A stretch of DNA of 64,000 bases from Streptomyces sp. NBC_01268 (GCF_036240795.1 NZ_CP108454.1:5454001-5518000); one strand, 5' to 3'. Counted from the stretch's first letter, positions 1 through 9,482 are shown. A program made the numbers and translations. The notes: a model not told the origin generated them from the letters alone.

Positions 1-778
1 TCTTCGGGAAGAGATGGGCGTACGCGGCGCCGAGCTGCGTCCCGTAGGACATGCCGAAGTAGTGCAGCCGGTCGTCGCCGAGGACCTGGCGGACCAGATC
101 GAGGTCGCGGGCCGTGTCGGCGGTCGTGGTGTGCGGCAGCAGCTTCCCGGAGCGGCGGGCGCAGCCGGCCGCGAAGGCCGCGGCGTCGTCGAGGAAACGC
201 TTCTCCTCGGCGGCCGTGTCCGGCGTGGAGTCGACCGTCCGCTCGGCGGCGTCCTGTTCGGCGTCGTCGCGGCAGACCACACCGGCGCTGCGCTGGACCC
301 CGCGCGGGTCGAAGCCGACCAGGTCGAAGCGGCGCCCGAGGCTGCCGTACTCGCTCGCCGCGCGGGGCAGGATGTCGACGCCGGAGGCACCGGGCCCGCC
401 GAAGTTGAACAGCAGCGACCCGAGCCGCCCGTCCTTGTCCCCGGCCTCCTTGCGGATCAGCGCGACCGGGATCGTCTCGCCGTCCGGCCGGGCGTAGTCG
501 AGGGGCACCCGGACGTCCGCGCACCGCCACGCCGAGCCGGGCTCCGCGCCACCCTCGGGGGCCGCGCAGCGCTTCCAGTCGGGGCGCTGCCCGGTGAGCG
601 AGGCCGGCAGCCCGCCGGAGGGCTTGGGGTCGCCGGACGCCGGGGGAGCGGTGGAGGAGGCGGGTGCCGACGGGGGCGCACCGTCCGGGCCGCCGGGGCT
701 CGCGCACCCGGCGGCGAGGATCCCCACGAGGGCGAGCACCGCGCCCCCGGTCTGCCTGCGTCTGCCCGCACCCGACAT
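1..778 (-). CDS. Secreted tripeptidyl aminopeptidase-like alpha/beta hydrolase, lipoprotein (3' end outside window)
   Basis: A serine hydrolase of the TAP-like (tripeptidyl aminopeptidase) alpha/beta family, expected to trim N-terminal peptides outside the cell. The visible part is about 259 residues. It starts at ATG 778 with an Arg-rich n-region and a hydrophobic stretch ending in the lipobox LAAGC (Cys25), so the mature protein should be lipid-anchored. A Pro/Ser-rich spacer follows, then the core with oxyanion-region FNFGGPGASG, DPRGV and the nucleophile elbow GMSYG near residue 243. The catalytic Asp and His lie beyond position 1. It is a paralogue of the next gene (833-2407), 54 bp upstream on the same strand, so the two are probably co-transcribed. 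Substrate is not predictable from sequence. Confidence 0.9.
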   Translation of the reverse strand, partial: MSGAGRRRQTGGAVLALVGILAAGCASPGGPDGAPPSAPASSTAPPASGDPKPSGGLPASLTGQRPDWKRCAAPEGGAEPGSAWRCADVRVPLDYARPDGETIPVALIRKEAGDKDGRLGSLLFNFGGPGASGVDILPRAASEYGSLGRRFDLVGFDPRGVQRSAGVVCRDDAEQDAAERTVDSTPDTAAEEKRFLDDAAAFAAGCARRSGKLLPHTTTADTARDLDLVRQVLGDDRLHYFGMSYGTQLGAAYAHLFPK

Positions 779-832
779 GAGCGACCCCCCGTGATCCGTA
801 CCGGACCGCCATCGTAGGCGGCCGACCCGCGC

Positions 833-2407
833 CTACTGGCAGACGGTCCCGGAGGCCGGCACCCTGCCGCCGAGGAGGTACGCGTCGGTGGCCCCCTTCA
901 CACAGGCGTTGCCGCTGCTGTAGGCGCCGTGGCCCTGTCCCTTGTACGTCAGCTCCACGCCGACGCCCTTGCCGAGGGCGTCGACCATCGAGCGGGCTCC
1001 CGCGTACGGGGTGGCCGGGTCGCCGGTGTTGCCGATGACCAGGATCGGGGCGGAACCGGCGGCGGCGACGTTCGGGTGCTCCCAGGTGCCGGGCACCGGC
1101 CACTGGGCGCAGCTGGACAGCGCCCAGGCCATGAAGTCGCCGAAGACGGCGGAGGCCTGACGGAACTCCGGGACGCGCTCCTTGGCCTGCCCGAGCGTGT
1201 AGCGCTGCTTGAAGTCCACGCAGTTGATGGCGGCGTTGGCGGCCTGGATGTTGCTGTAACTGCCCGTCTGGTTGCGCCCGTTCATGGAGTCGGACAGGGC
1301 GAGCAGCAGCGCGCCGTTGCCGCCGTCGGCCTCGTCGAGCCCCTGCTCCAGATAGGGCCAGAACTCCTTCGAGTACAGCGCCTGCGCGATGCCGTTGGTG
1401 GCCTGTGTCTGGGTGAGCATCCGGTCGCCGATGCCGGGGATCGGCTTCTTGTCGAGCCGGGCGAGCAGCTCGGTGATGAACGCCTCGATCCCGGCGACGC
1501 TGTCTCCGGGCAGCACGCACGCGTCGCCCCGGTCCACGCAGTCCCGGGCGAAGTTGTCGAGCGCCAGCTGGAAGCCCTTGGTCTGTCCGAGCGCACCCTC
1601 CTCGACCCCGGCGGCGGGGTCGACGACGGCGTCGAACACGGCGCGCCCCACGTTCTTCGGGAAGAGGTGGGCGTAGACGCCGCCGAGCTCGGTCCCGTAC
1701 GAGATGCCGAAGTAGTGCAGCTTGTCGTCGCCCAGGACCCGCCGCATCAGGTCCATGTCGCGGGCGGCGTTCTCGGTGCCGACGTAGGGGAGTTCGGGCC
1801 CGGCGTCCTTCTCGCAGCCGGCCGCGTACTTCTTCTGCGCCTCGTCCAGGGTGCGCTCCTCGGCCGCGTCGTCGGGCGTGAAGTCGAGGGCGTAGTAGGC
1901 GTCGAGTTCCTTGTCGGTCGCGCACTCTACGGGTTCGCTGCGGCCGACGCCGCGCGGGTCGAAGGAGACCAGGTCGTAGCGGGAGCGCAGCGACTCGAAG
2001 TCGGAGGCGAAGCTGGGCAGGCCGGTGATGCCGGAGCCGCCGGGCCCGCCGAAGTTGAACACCAGCGACCCGATCCGGCGCTGCTGGTCCCGCGCCTTGG
2101 CCCGGATCAGGGCCAGATCGACGGTGTCGCCGTCGGGCTTCGCGTAGTCGAGGGGCGCGGTCATGAACGAGCACTCCCACTTCGCGCCGTCCGGCAGCGG
2201 CGACGGCGCGGGCCCGCCGCCCTCGGCCGGGGACGGCGGCAGGCACGGGGACCACTCCAGCTTCTGCGCGGCGAGCCGGTCGAGCCCCGAGGGCCCGCTG
2301 GACGCGGGGGCCGCGGCACCCGAGTCTCCGCCGTCCGAGCACCCGGCGGCGAGGAGCACGGTGGTCGCGGTGAGCAGGGCGGCGCGCTGAGCTGCGGAGA
2401 TCGGCAT
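833..2407 (-). CDS. Secreted tripeptidyl aminopeptidase-like alpha/beta hydrolase, lipoprotein
   Basis: 524 aa, same family as the neighbour at 1-778. The start at ATG 2407 is chosen because it gives a clean lipoprotein signal (lipobox LAAGC, Cys23); the reading frame stays open far upstream only as a high-GC artefact. After a Ser/Ala/Pro linker the catalytic core shows FNFGGPGGSG, DPRGVGRSEP, the nucleophile elbow GISYG (about residue 237), a C-terminal GNTGDPATPY loop with the probable acid (about 464) and GQGHGAY with the probable catalytic His (about 494). Paired cysteines in the C-terminal half suggest disulfides in an extracellular enzyme. Family members release tripeptides or dipeptides from secreted proteins; the exact substrate is unknown. 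Confidence 0.92.
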   Translation of the reverse strand: MPISAAQRAALLTATTVLLAAGCSDGGDSGAAAPASSGPSGLDRLAAQKLEWSPCLPPSPAEGGGPAPSPLPDGAKWECSFMTAPLDYAKPDGDTVDLALIRAKARDQQRRIGSLVFNFGGPGGSGITGLPSFASDFESLRSRYDLVSFDPRGVGRSEPVECATDKELDAYYALDFTPDDAAEERTLDEAQKKYAAGCEKDAGPELPYVGTENAARDMDLMRRVLGDDKLHYFGISYGTELGGVYAHLFPKNVGRAVFDAVVDPAAGVEEGALGQTKGFQLALDNFARDCVDRGDACVLPGDSVAGIEAFITELLARLDKKPIPGIGDRMLTQTQATNGIAQALYSKEFWPYLEQGLDEADGGNGALLLALSDSMNGRNQTGSYSNIQAANAAINCVDFKQRYTLGQAKERVPEFRQASAVFGDFMAWALSSCAQWPVPGTWEHPNVAAAGSAPILVIGNTGDPATPYAGARSMVDALGKGVGVELTYKGQGHGAYSSGNACVKGATDAYLLGGRVPASGTVCQ

Positions 2408-2526
2408 GGACCCATCGTGAGCCGCCCGCCGACCCCCCGCGCGGGAGGTGGTCCATGCGGGTGGCACCCGGCGGGCGGCTCCTGCCTTCCGCTTCCGAAG
2501 CCGCCCGAGCGCCCTGCCGCGGGGCC

Positions 2527-5376
2527 CTACAGCGCCTCGCGCCTGCTCAGCCAGTTGAAGCACAGCCAGCCCGGCAGCACCGGGAGCCACAGCGTCAGCA
2601 GGCGGTACAGCAGCACCGCGGGGGTGGCGACCTCGATCGGGAGCCCCACCGCCACCAGGCCGAAGGTGAGCGCGCCCTCGACCGCGCCGACGCCGCCCGG
2701 GGTCGGGGCCGCCGAGCCGAGCGCGTTGCCCGCGAGGAAGACGACGGCGACGCTGGCGTAGCTGACGGTCTGGTCGCCGTGCCCGAAGGCGCGGATCGAG
2801 GCGTCCAGGCAGAACACGAACGCGCCGGTGAGCAGCAGCATGCCACCGATGCCGGTGACCAGCTTCATGGGCCGCTGGAGCACGTCCAGCATGCGCGGCA
2901 CCACACCCGCGAAGAGCGAGCGCAGCCGCGTCGAGACGAACTTGCGCATGAACGGGATGGCCGTCACGACGAGGACGAGCACCGCGACCGTCAGCAGGCC
3001 CGCGATCACGGTCCTCGACGGCGTGAACGACTGCGACTTCTCCGTGCCGGTGAGGTAGCCGAACGACAGCAGCAGCAGGATGTGCGCCCCGAGCCCGAAG
3101 AGCTGCGAGGCGCCGACGCTGGCGACCGCCAGACCCGGGCGCACGCCCGCGCGCTGGAGGAAGCGGGTGTTCAGGGCGACACCGCCGACCGCCGCCGGGG
3201 CGACGATCTTCACGAAGGAGCCGGCGACCTGCGCCACCACGGTCCGCCAGAAGCCGACCCGCTCGGGCACGAAGCCGAGCAGGCTCATCGCCGCCGCCAC
3301 ATAGCTGAGGGCGGAGAAGACCACCGCCGCCGCGACCCAACGCCAGTCGGCCTGGCTGACCGTCGACAGCGGGGTACGGGCGATCTGCGAGAGCAGGAAG
3401 TACGCGGCGACGGCACCGGCGATCAGGCTGACCAGGGTGCGCGGCTTGATCCGCTCCAGGCGGACCGGCTCCACCGGCGCCTGCGGCCGGATCTTCAGCA
3501 CCTGGTGCCGGATCTGCGCGAGCAGGTCCTCCTCGCGGGCCTCGTCCAGGGCCTCGTCCAGCGCCCGCTTCTCGGCCTTCTTGTCGGCCTGCCGCTCCGC
3601 TCGGGCGACCTTCCGGTCGGTCTCCAGGTTCGCCTGGGCGCGTGCCTCGGCCCGGACCGCCTTGGCCGTCTCGGAGGCGGCGAGCACGGCCTCGCGCTCG
3701 CGCGCGGACCGCTCCCGGGCCAGCCGGCGCAGCTCCGCCCGGGTGGAGCGGCTCAGCGCGATCGGCTGGAGCAGCGGCAGACAGTCGGCGATGGGGTCGG
3801 GGCCGAGCACCTCGACGGCCGCGGCGACCGCCCGCTCGGCGCCCACCCGCAGGCCCAGGGTGGTGAGCAGCTGGGCGATGTCCATCCGCAGGACCAGGTC
3901 GCCGGCGGCGATCTCGCCGCCCCGCAGGTCCGTCAGGATCACCTTGCCGGAACGATCCACCAGAATCGCGTCCCCGGCGAGCCTGCGGTGCGCGATGCGG
4001 CGCGACTGCAGGGCCTTCACCTGGCGCCAGGCGCTGCGCACCAGGTCGTCGGTGATCTCGTCGTCGTCCAGCGAGTCCAGGGTCCGGCCGCCGAGGTGCT
4101 CGTAGACGAGCATCACGGCGTCCGGGCCGAGCTCGGAGGTGGCGATCAGCTTCGGCGCGTTGGCGCCGGCGGCGATCGCCGCGTAGGCGAGGAGCGCCTC
4201 CTGCTCCAGGGCCTGCCGCAGCGAGACGATCGAGCGGCGGGTGGTGATGGTGCGCAGGGTGATGCGCCGCCAGGCCCGGTAGAAGAAGCCGTGGGCCTGC
4301 TGCTCGCGGTCGACGACCGTCACGTCGAGCGGCGGCCCGTCCTCCAGGGTCACGATGTAGCGGCGGCCCCGGTCGCTGCTGTCCGCCGAGTCCGGAACGC
4401 CCTCGGCACGCAGCGCGGTCACCGGGCGGAAGCCGACCCGGCGCAGGCCCGCGAGGAGCGTCTGCCCGGTCGGCCGGACGTTGGGGGAGCCGACGGCGTA
4501 CAGCGTCCCGTACGCCACGGTCCAGCCGATCAGCACGGTCAGGATGATCGAGAGGGCGGTGGTGTACCCGGCGACCAGCATGGTGAACGCGTCGAGCAGC
4601 AGCACCATCCACAGCACGACCCGCCAGCGCGGTCTTCGGGCCATGCCCACGGCGGTCATGTACGCGATGACCGGCGCGAGGTAGTTGTGCACGGGGTCGG
4701 TGAGCCCGCCGCCGGACTGCGGCTGGGTCAGCGCGTCCTGGATGGTGCCGGGGGCGGCGTTGGCCACCCACAGGTCGGTGGCGAGGGTCACGCCGTGGGC
4801 GAGGACCGCGGCGAGCACGCCGTCCGCGATCCGCAGCCCGTCGCGTTTGACGAGCCGCTCGATGGCGAAGGCCACCGGCACGAGCAGGACGGCGATCGAC
4901 GAGACGAGCCCCGCGATCTTGACGAAGACGTCGGGGGCGCCGCCGGCGCCCTTGTTGATGTCCTGTTCCAGTCCCGAGGTCGTGCCGTGGGCGAAGGCGG
5001 CGATGGCGAGGACGACGGCGATGGCGAGGACGCCGATCAGCAGGCGCATCAGGTCCGAGGGGCGGTGGACCCGGGCGGCGAGCAGCGGCTCGTCGCCGGA
5101 GACGCGCTCGGGCAGGTTGGACGGCGCCTCGCCGGGAGACTGCCCCGGAGGCTGGATGTCGTGCCCCATCACCATGTCCGTCTCTGCATGCCGTGTCGTG
5201 GCGGCCGGTGCCGCCTCATCCTCTGTCGCTGACGTCGCTGACGTCGCTGACGTCGCTGACGTCGCTGACGTCGCTGACGTCGCCGATGTTGCCGATGTCG
5301 CTGAATTCACCGACGTCGCGCACGTCGCGGCGGTCGCCGCTGCCGCTTCCGTCGCCTGTTCTTGTTCTCGTATCAC
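2527..5376 (-). CDS. Pseudokinase fused to LPG-synthase/flippase-type (UPF0104) membrane domain
   Basis: Up to 949 aa from GTG 5376; starts at ATG 5176 or 5169 are also possible and would remove the Ser-Ala-Thr repeat tail. No start has a convincing Shine-Dalgarno. Order seen: low-complexity N-terminus (about 18-50), a multi-helix membrane segment (about 110-320), a kinase-like region (about 340-540), a charged Ala/Arg/Glu-rich helical stretch (about 545-620), and a C-terminal polytopic domain (about 640-949) with VGGVALNTRF and the PTPGGVGAVEG motif typical of lysylphosphatidylglycerol synthase-type TM domains. The kinase-like part has HRRLAGDAILVD where HRDxxxxN is expected, and TDLRG in place of DFG, so it is probably catalytically dead. 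Likely role: lipid or envelope-precursor translocation controlled by the cytosolic domain (inference). It is divergent from the alkyltransferase-like gene. Confidence 0.8.
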   Translation of the reverse strand: MIREQEQATEAAAATAATCATSVNSATSATSATSATSATSATSATSATSATEDEAAPAATTRHAETDMVMGHDIQPPGQSPGEAPSNLPERVSGDEPLLAARVHRPSDLMRLLIGVLAIAVVLAIAAFAHGTTSGLEQDINKGAGGAPDVFVKIAGLVSSIAVLLVPVAFAIERLVKRDGLRIADGVLAAVLAHGVTLATDLWVANAAPGTIQDALTQPQSGGGLTDPVHNYLAPVIAYMTAVGMARRPRWRVVLWMVLLLDAFTMLVAGYTTALSIILTVLIGWTVAYGTLYAVGSPNVRPTGQTLLAGLRRVGFRPVTALRAEGVPDSADSSDRGRRYIVTLEDGPPLDVTVVDREQQAHGFFYRAWRRITLRTITTRRSIVSLRQALEQEALLAYAAIAAGANAPKLIATSELGPDAVMLVYEHLGGRTLDSLDDDEITDDLVRSAWRQVKALQSRRIAHRRLAGDAILVDRSGKVILTDLRGGEIAAGDLVLRMDIAQLLTTLGLRVGAERAVAAAVEVLGPDPIADCLPLLQPIALSRSTRAELRRLARERSAREREAVLAASETAKAVRAEARAQANLETDRKVARAERQADKKAEKRALDEALDEAREEDLLAQIRHQVLKIRPQAPVEPVRLERIKPRTLVSLIAGAVAAYFLLSQIARTPLSTVSQADWRWVAAAVVFSALSYVAAAMSLLGFVPERVGFWRTVVAQVAGSFVKIVAPAAVGGVALNTRFLQRAGVRPGLAVASVGASQLFGLGAHILLLLSFGYLTGTEKSQSFTPSRTVIAGLLTVAVLVLVVTAIPFMRKFVSTRLRSLFAGVVPRMLDVLQRPMKLVTGIGGMLLLTGAFVFCLDASIRAFGHGDQTVSYASVAVVFLAGNALGSAAPTPGGVGAVEGALTFGLVAVGLPIEVATPAVLLYRLLTLWLPVLPGWLCFNWLSRREAL
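5225..5305. repeat. 9-bp minisatellite (GTCGCTGAC x6 plus three degenerate copies)
   Basis: Six perfect copies of GTCGCTGAC occupy 5225-5278, followed by three decayed copies to 5305. On the minus strand they read as repeated Ala-Thr-Ser in the N-terminus of the pseudokinase/flippase gene, if the GTG at 5376 is used. Copy-number change would alter length by three residues without shifting frame. Confidence 0.95.
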
Positions 5377-5454
5377 CAGTCACCGCCCGCACGATGGTGG
5401 CATGAAGCGGGGCCGTACGGAGGCATCAGGGGGTTGTCGGTGCGGTGAGGCAGG

Positions 5455-5805
5455 ATGACCCGAATGGAGAACCAGGAGCTGCCCGAGCTGCCCGAATATG
5501 CGGAACGGGTCCTTCAGGCCGCCGAGGAGATCCCGCCCGGCCGGGTGATGACCTACGGGGACGTCGCCGAGTACGTGGGGGAGGGCGGCCCGCGCCAGGT
5601 CGGCCGGATCATGGCGCTGTACGGCGGTTCGGTGCCCTGGTGGCGTGTGGTGCGGGCGGACGGCGCCCTGCTGCCCGGACACGAGGCACGTGCTCTTGGT
5701 CACTACCGCGCCGAGGGCACCCCGCTGCGGCAGCCCCAGGGCGGCGGCACGCCGCGCCTCGACATGCGCCGGGCCCGCTGGGACGGGTCGGCTCCGCAGG
5801 GCTGA
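5455..5805 (+). CDS. Alkyltransferase-like protein (ATL)
   Basis: 116 aa (107-113 if a downstream ATG at 5464 is used). It matches the C-terminal DNA-binding domain of O6-alkylguanine-DNA alkyltransferases: IPPGRVMTYGDVA, the VGRIMA recognition helix region, and the active-site segment PWWRVV at 61-66. The acceptor Cys of the usual PCHRV motif is Trp62 here, so the protein cannot take up an alkyl group. Known ATL proteins instead bind O6-alkylguanine, flip it out and hand the lesion to nucleotide excision repair. It stands immediately upstream of the adnA/adnB repair genes, and M. tuberculosis has an Ogt-like gene at the same relative position. Function as lesion sensor is well supported by family; direct partner is inferred. 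Confidence 0.9.
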   Translation: MTRMENQELPELPEYAERVLQAAEEIPPGRVMTYGDVAEYVGEGGPRQVGRIMALYGGSVPWWRVVRADGALLPGHEARALGHYRAEGTPLRQPQGGGTPRLDMRRARWDGSAPQG

Positions 5806-5963
5806 GCGCGCGCAGGGCGGGACGGCCCCGGGTCGCCGCGGGGATCGCGTACCGTCGAAGTTCGCGCTTCTCACCCGGGCACCCCGAGAGGCCGGCACAC
5901 CCCGGGCACGCCTCGCACCCCGAGCTGCCCGCCCACCATCCACCAGCAGGACCGGCGACCCAC

Positions 5964-8900
5964 GTGACTTCCTCCTCCACCCTTGCGGCCGTGCGGGGCC
6001 CCGGTGCGTACCGGCTGGTGCGGACCGTGCCGGCACCGGTGCGGCCCCCTGTGCTGGACGCAGCGCAGCGCGCGGTGGTTGACCACACGGACGGACCACT
6101 GCTGGTCCTCGCCGGACCCGGCACCGGGAAGACGACGACGCTGGTGGAGGCGGTCGCGGCCCGGCTGGAGCGCGGCACCGACCCCGAGCGGATCCTCGTC
6201 CTCACCTTCAGCCGCAAGGCGGCCGTCGAGCTCCGCGACCGGATGGCGGCCCGGCTGGGCGGGCGGCGGCCCCCGCAGGCGACGACCTTCCACTCGTACT
6301 GCTACGCCCTGATCCGCGCCCACCAGGACGCCGAACTCTTCGCCGAGCCGCTGCGGCTGCTCTCCGGACCCGAGCAGGACCTGGCCGTCCGCGAGCTGCT
6401 CGCCGGGCAGATCGACCTGGAGAAGGCGGGCCTCGGCCGGGTCGGGTGGCCCGACGAACTGCGCGCCTGCCTCACCACCCGCGGCTTCGCCGACGAGGTC
6501 CGCGCCGTCCTCGCCCGCTCCCGCGAGCTGGGCCTGGGGCCGCGCGCCCTGGAGGAGTTCGCCCGGCGGGTCGGACGCCCCGACTGGCGGGCCGCCGCCG
6601 GCTTCCTCGCCGAGTACCTGGACGTCCTCGACCTCCAGGGCGTCCTCGACTACACGGAGCTCGTCCACCGCGCCGTGCTGCTCGCCGACTCCGCCGACCC
6701 GGCCGCGCTCCCCTCGTACGACGCGATCTTCGTCGACGAGTACCAGGACACCGACCCGGCGCAGGTCCGGCTGCTGCGCGCGCTCGCGGGCCGGCCGGCC
6801 GGGGCCGCCCGGGGCGGCGGCCGGGCGACGGGTGGGCGCACGGTGCTCGCCTTCGGCGACCCGGACCAGTCGATCTACGCCTTCCGCGGCGCCGACGTCA
6901 ACGGCATCCTCGACTTCCCCGCGACCTTCGGCGGCACGGTCCGCGTCCTCGGCACCTCCCGCCGCTCCGGCGCCGGCCTGCTCGCCGCCACCCGGCTGCT
7001 CACCCAGCGCATGCCGCTGCCCCGGCTCCCCGCCGACAAGGCACGGGCCCATCGCGAGCTCACCCCGGTACGGGACGGGGGCCGGGTGGAGGTCTACACG
7101 TACCCCACCGCCTCCACCGAGACCGAGAACATCGCCGACCTCCTGCGCCGCGCGCACCTGGAGGACGGCGTCCCCTGGCACGAGATGGGCGTCCTCACCC
7201 GCGCCGCCGCCCACCTCCCGTCCCTCCGCCGCGCCCTCACCTCCGCCGGCGTCCCCGTCGAGACCGACGCGGCCGACACCCCCCTGCGCCACGAACCGGC
7301 GGTGGCACCCCTGCTCCTCGCCCTGCGGGCGGCGGCCGCCGGCGAGGCGCGCGCGGGTGCGGGCGAGGCGCGCGCGGACGACGACCCGGCCGCCCGCGGG
7401 GACGACGCGGACGGCGGTCCCGCCGTGGGCGCCGACGGCGCCGTGGACGGGGGCTCCAGCGGCGCCCACGCCCACGACGGCCGGGAGGAGGGCCCCGACG
7501 GCGAGGCACCCGAGGGCCCCGACGGCGACGTGCCCGAGGCCCCTGACGGCGACGCACCCGACGGCGACGCCCACGACGCCCCGTCCGCCGTTGCTCAGCC
7601 CGCTCCCGGCTGGCTCGATGTCGAGACCGCCGTCGCGCTGCTCGCCTCGCCGCTCGCCGGCATGGACCCCGCGGACCTGCGGCGGCTCGGGCGGGCACTG
7701 CGGGACGAGGAGCGGGCCGGCGGGAACGCGGTGCCCCCGCCCTCGGACGTGCTGCTCGCGCGGGCGCTCGCGGAACCCGAGCGGCTGGTCGCGCACGACC
7801 GCTCGTACGCCCGGGCCGCCCGGCGGCTCGGCGAGCTGCTGCGCGCCGCCCGGGCGCGGCTCGCGGCGGGCGGCACCGCCGAGGAGGCGCTGTGGCTGCT
7901 CTGGGACGGCACGCCCTGGCCCGGGCGCCTCGAACGGGCCTCCCTGCGCGGCGGCCCCGCCGGCCGCAACGCCGACCGGGACCTCGACGCCGTCTGCGCC
8001 CTGTTCGAGACCGCCGCCCGCGCCGAGGACCGGGTCGGCGGACGCGGCGCGCTCAACTTCCTGGAGGAGCTCGACGCCCAGGACATCGCCGCCGACACCC
8101 TCACCCGCCGCCACATCCGCCCCGACGCCGTCCGCCTCATGACCGCGCACCGCTCCAAGGGCCTGGAGTGGCGCCTGGTCGTCGTGGCGGGCGTGCAGGA
8201 GGGCCTCTGGCCCGACCTGCGGCGGCGCGGCTCCCTCCTGGAGGCCGACCGCATCGGCCGCGACGGCCTCGCCGAGCCGCTGACGCCGGGCGCCCTCCTC
8301 GCCGAGGAACGGCGTCTCTTCTACGTCGCCGCCACCCGCGCCCGCGAACGGCTCGTCGTCACCGCCGTCAAGGCCCCCGCCGAGGACGGCGACCAGCCCT
8401 CCCGCTTCCTCACCGAACTCGGCCAGGAGCCCAAGGACGTCGCCGGACGCCCCCGCCGCCCCCTCGCCGTCGCCGCCCTCGTCGCCGAGCTGCGCGCCAC
8501 CACCGTCGACCCCGACGCCTCCCCGCAGCTGCGCGCCGCCGCCGCCGAACGCCTCGCCCGGCTCGCCGCCCTCACCGACGAGGAGGGCACCCCGCTCGTC
8601 CCGGCCGCCCACCCCGACCGCTGGTGGGGCCTGGCCGAGCCGACCCGCGGCAGCGTGCCGCTGCGCGACCGCGACCACCCGGTGGCGCTCTCCGGCTCCG
8701 CCCTCGACCAGCTCGCCAACACCTGCGCCCTCCAGTGGTTCCTGGGCCGCGAGGTCAAGGCCGACGCCCCCGCCACCGCCGCGCAGGGCTTCGGCAACGT
8801 CGTGCACGTCCTGGCCGACGAGGTCGCCTCCGGCCGTACCGCCGCCGACCTCGACGTCCTCATGGCCCGACTGGACTCGGTGTGGGACGGCCTCGCCTTC

Positions 8901-9482
8901 GACGCGCCCTGGAAGTCCTCCCAGGAGAAGGAGAACGCGCGGGTCGCCCTCGAACGCTTCCTGCGCTGGCACGTCATGGACCGCGCCGGCCGCACCCCCG
9001 CGGCCACCGAGCACGACTTCGACGTCACGCTCGCCGCGGGCGCCTACCAGGTGCGCATCCGGGGCTCCATGGACCGCGTCGAGGCCGACGAACAGGGCCG
9101 CGCCTACGTCGTCGACTTCAAGACCGGCAAGTCCGCCCCCACCAAGGACGAGGTGGCCCACCACCCGCAGCTCGCCGTCTACCAGCTCGCCGTCCGCGAG
9201 GGCGCCGTCGACGAGGTCTTCGGCGGCCGGACACCCGAGCCGGGCGGCGCCGAACTCGTCCAGCTGCGCCAGGCAGCCCCCAAGAAGGAGGGCGGCGACG
9301 CCCTCCCGAAGATCCAGGCCCAGGAACCCCTCGCGGGCGAGTGGGTCGGCGACCTGCTGGCCTCGGCGGCGGGCCGCGTCCTCGACGAGCGGTTCACCCC
9401 CAGCACCGGCCAGCACTGCACCACCTGCTCCTTCCGCGCCTCGTGCAGCGCCCGCCCGGAGGGCCGGCACGTGGTGGAGTAG
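5964..9482 (+). CDS. adnA: AdnA-type ATP-dependent DNA helicase/nuclease subunit
   Basis: 1172 aa from GTG 5964 (the longer open frame upstream covers the ATL gene and is rejected). UvrD/Rep-type SF1A motor: GPGTGKT (about 51-57), VDEYQDTD (about 257), GDPDQSIYAFRGA, MTAHRSKGLEW and YVAATRARERL. The C-terminal RecB-like nuclease carries VVDFKTGK (about 1049) and four cysteines, C919 and C1152/C1155/C1161, positioned like the Fe-S staple of AddB-type nucleases. With adnB it should form the heterodimeric motor-nuclease that resects double-strand breaks in actinobacteria. Residues about 460-542 are an acidic Gly/Ala/Asp/Pro insertion not needed for the helicase fold. AdnA versus AdnB is assigned from gene order in mycobacteria. 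Confidence 0.88.
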   Translation: MTSSSTLAAVRGPGAYRLVRTVPAPVRPPVLDAAQRAVVDHTDGPLLVLAGPGTGKTTTLVEAVAARLERGTDPERILVLTFSRKAAVELRDRMAARLGGRRPPQATTFHSYCYALIRAHQDAELFAEPLRLLSGPEQDLAVRELLAGQIDLEKAGLGRVGWPDELRACLTTRGFADEVRAVLARSRELGLGPRALEEFARRVGRPDWRAAAGFLAEYLDVLDLQGVLDYTELVHRAVLLADSADPAALPSYDAIFVDEYQDTDPAQVRLLRALAGRPAGAARGGGRATGGRTVLAFGDPDQSIYAFRGADVNGILDFPATFGGTVRVLGTSRRSGAGLLAATRLLTQRMPLPRLPADKARAHRELTPVRDGGRVEVYTYPTASTETENIADLLRRAHLEDGVPWHEMGVLTRAAAHLPSLRRALTSAGVPVETDAADTPLRHEPAVAPLLLALRAAAAGEARAGAGEARADDDPAARGDDADGGPAVGADGAVDGGSSGAHAHDGREEGPDGEAPEGPDGDVPEAPDGDAPDGDAHDAPSAVAQPAPGWLDVETAVALLASPLAGMDPADLRRLGRALRDEERAGGNAVPPPSDVLLARALAEPERLVAHDRSYARAARRLGELLRAARARLAAGGTAEEALWLLWDGTPWPGRLERASLRGGPAGRNADRDLDAVCALFETAARAEDRVGGRGALNFLEELDAQDIAADTLTRRHIRPDAVRLMTAHRSKGLEWRLVVVAGVQEGLWPDLRRRGSLLEADRIGRDGLAEPLTPGALLAEERRLFYVAATRARERLVVTAVKAPAEDGDQPSRFLTELGQEPKDVAGRPRRPLAVAALVAELRATTVDPDASPQLRAAAAERLARLAALTDEEGTPLVPAAHPDRWWGLAEPTRGSVPLRDRDHPVALSGSALDQLANTCALQWFLGREVKADAPATAAQGFGNVVHVLADEVASGRTAADLDVLMARLDSVWDGLAFDAPWKSSQEKENARVALERFLRWHVMDRAGRTPAATEHDFDVTLAAGAYQVRIRGSMDRVEADEQGRAYVVDFKTGKSAPTKDEVAHHPQLAVYQLAVREGAVDEVFGGRTPEPGGAELVQLRQAAPKKEGGDALPKIQAQEPLAGEWVGDLLASAAGRVLDERFTPSTGQHCTTCSFRASCSARPEGRHVVE

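Noticed and set aside
2408..4771. N-terminal extension of the second hydrolase to 1312 residues
   Set aside because: Extension covers another gene in a wrong frame; ATG 2407 gives a proper lipoprotein signal.
2455..5232. Plus-strand open frame across the pseudokinase/flippase gene
   Set aside because: His/Arg/Gln-rich nonsense translation, opposite strand has clear membrane helices.
5225..5305. CRISPR-like array
   Set aside because: Repeat unit is 9 bp with no spacers; simple minisatellite.
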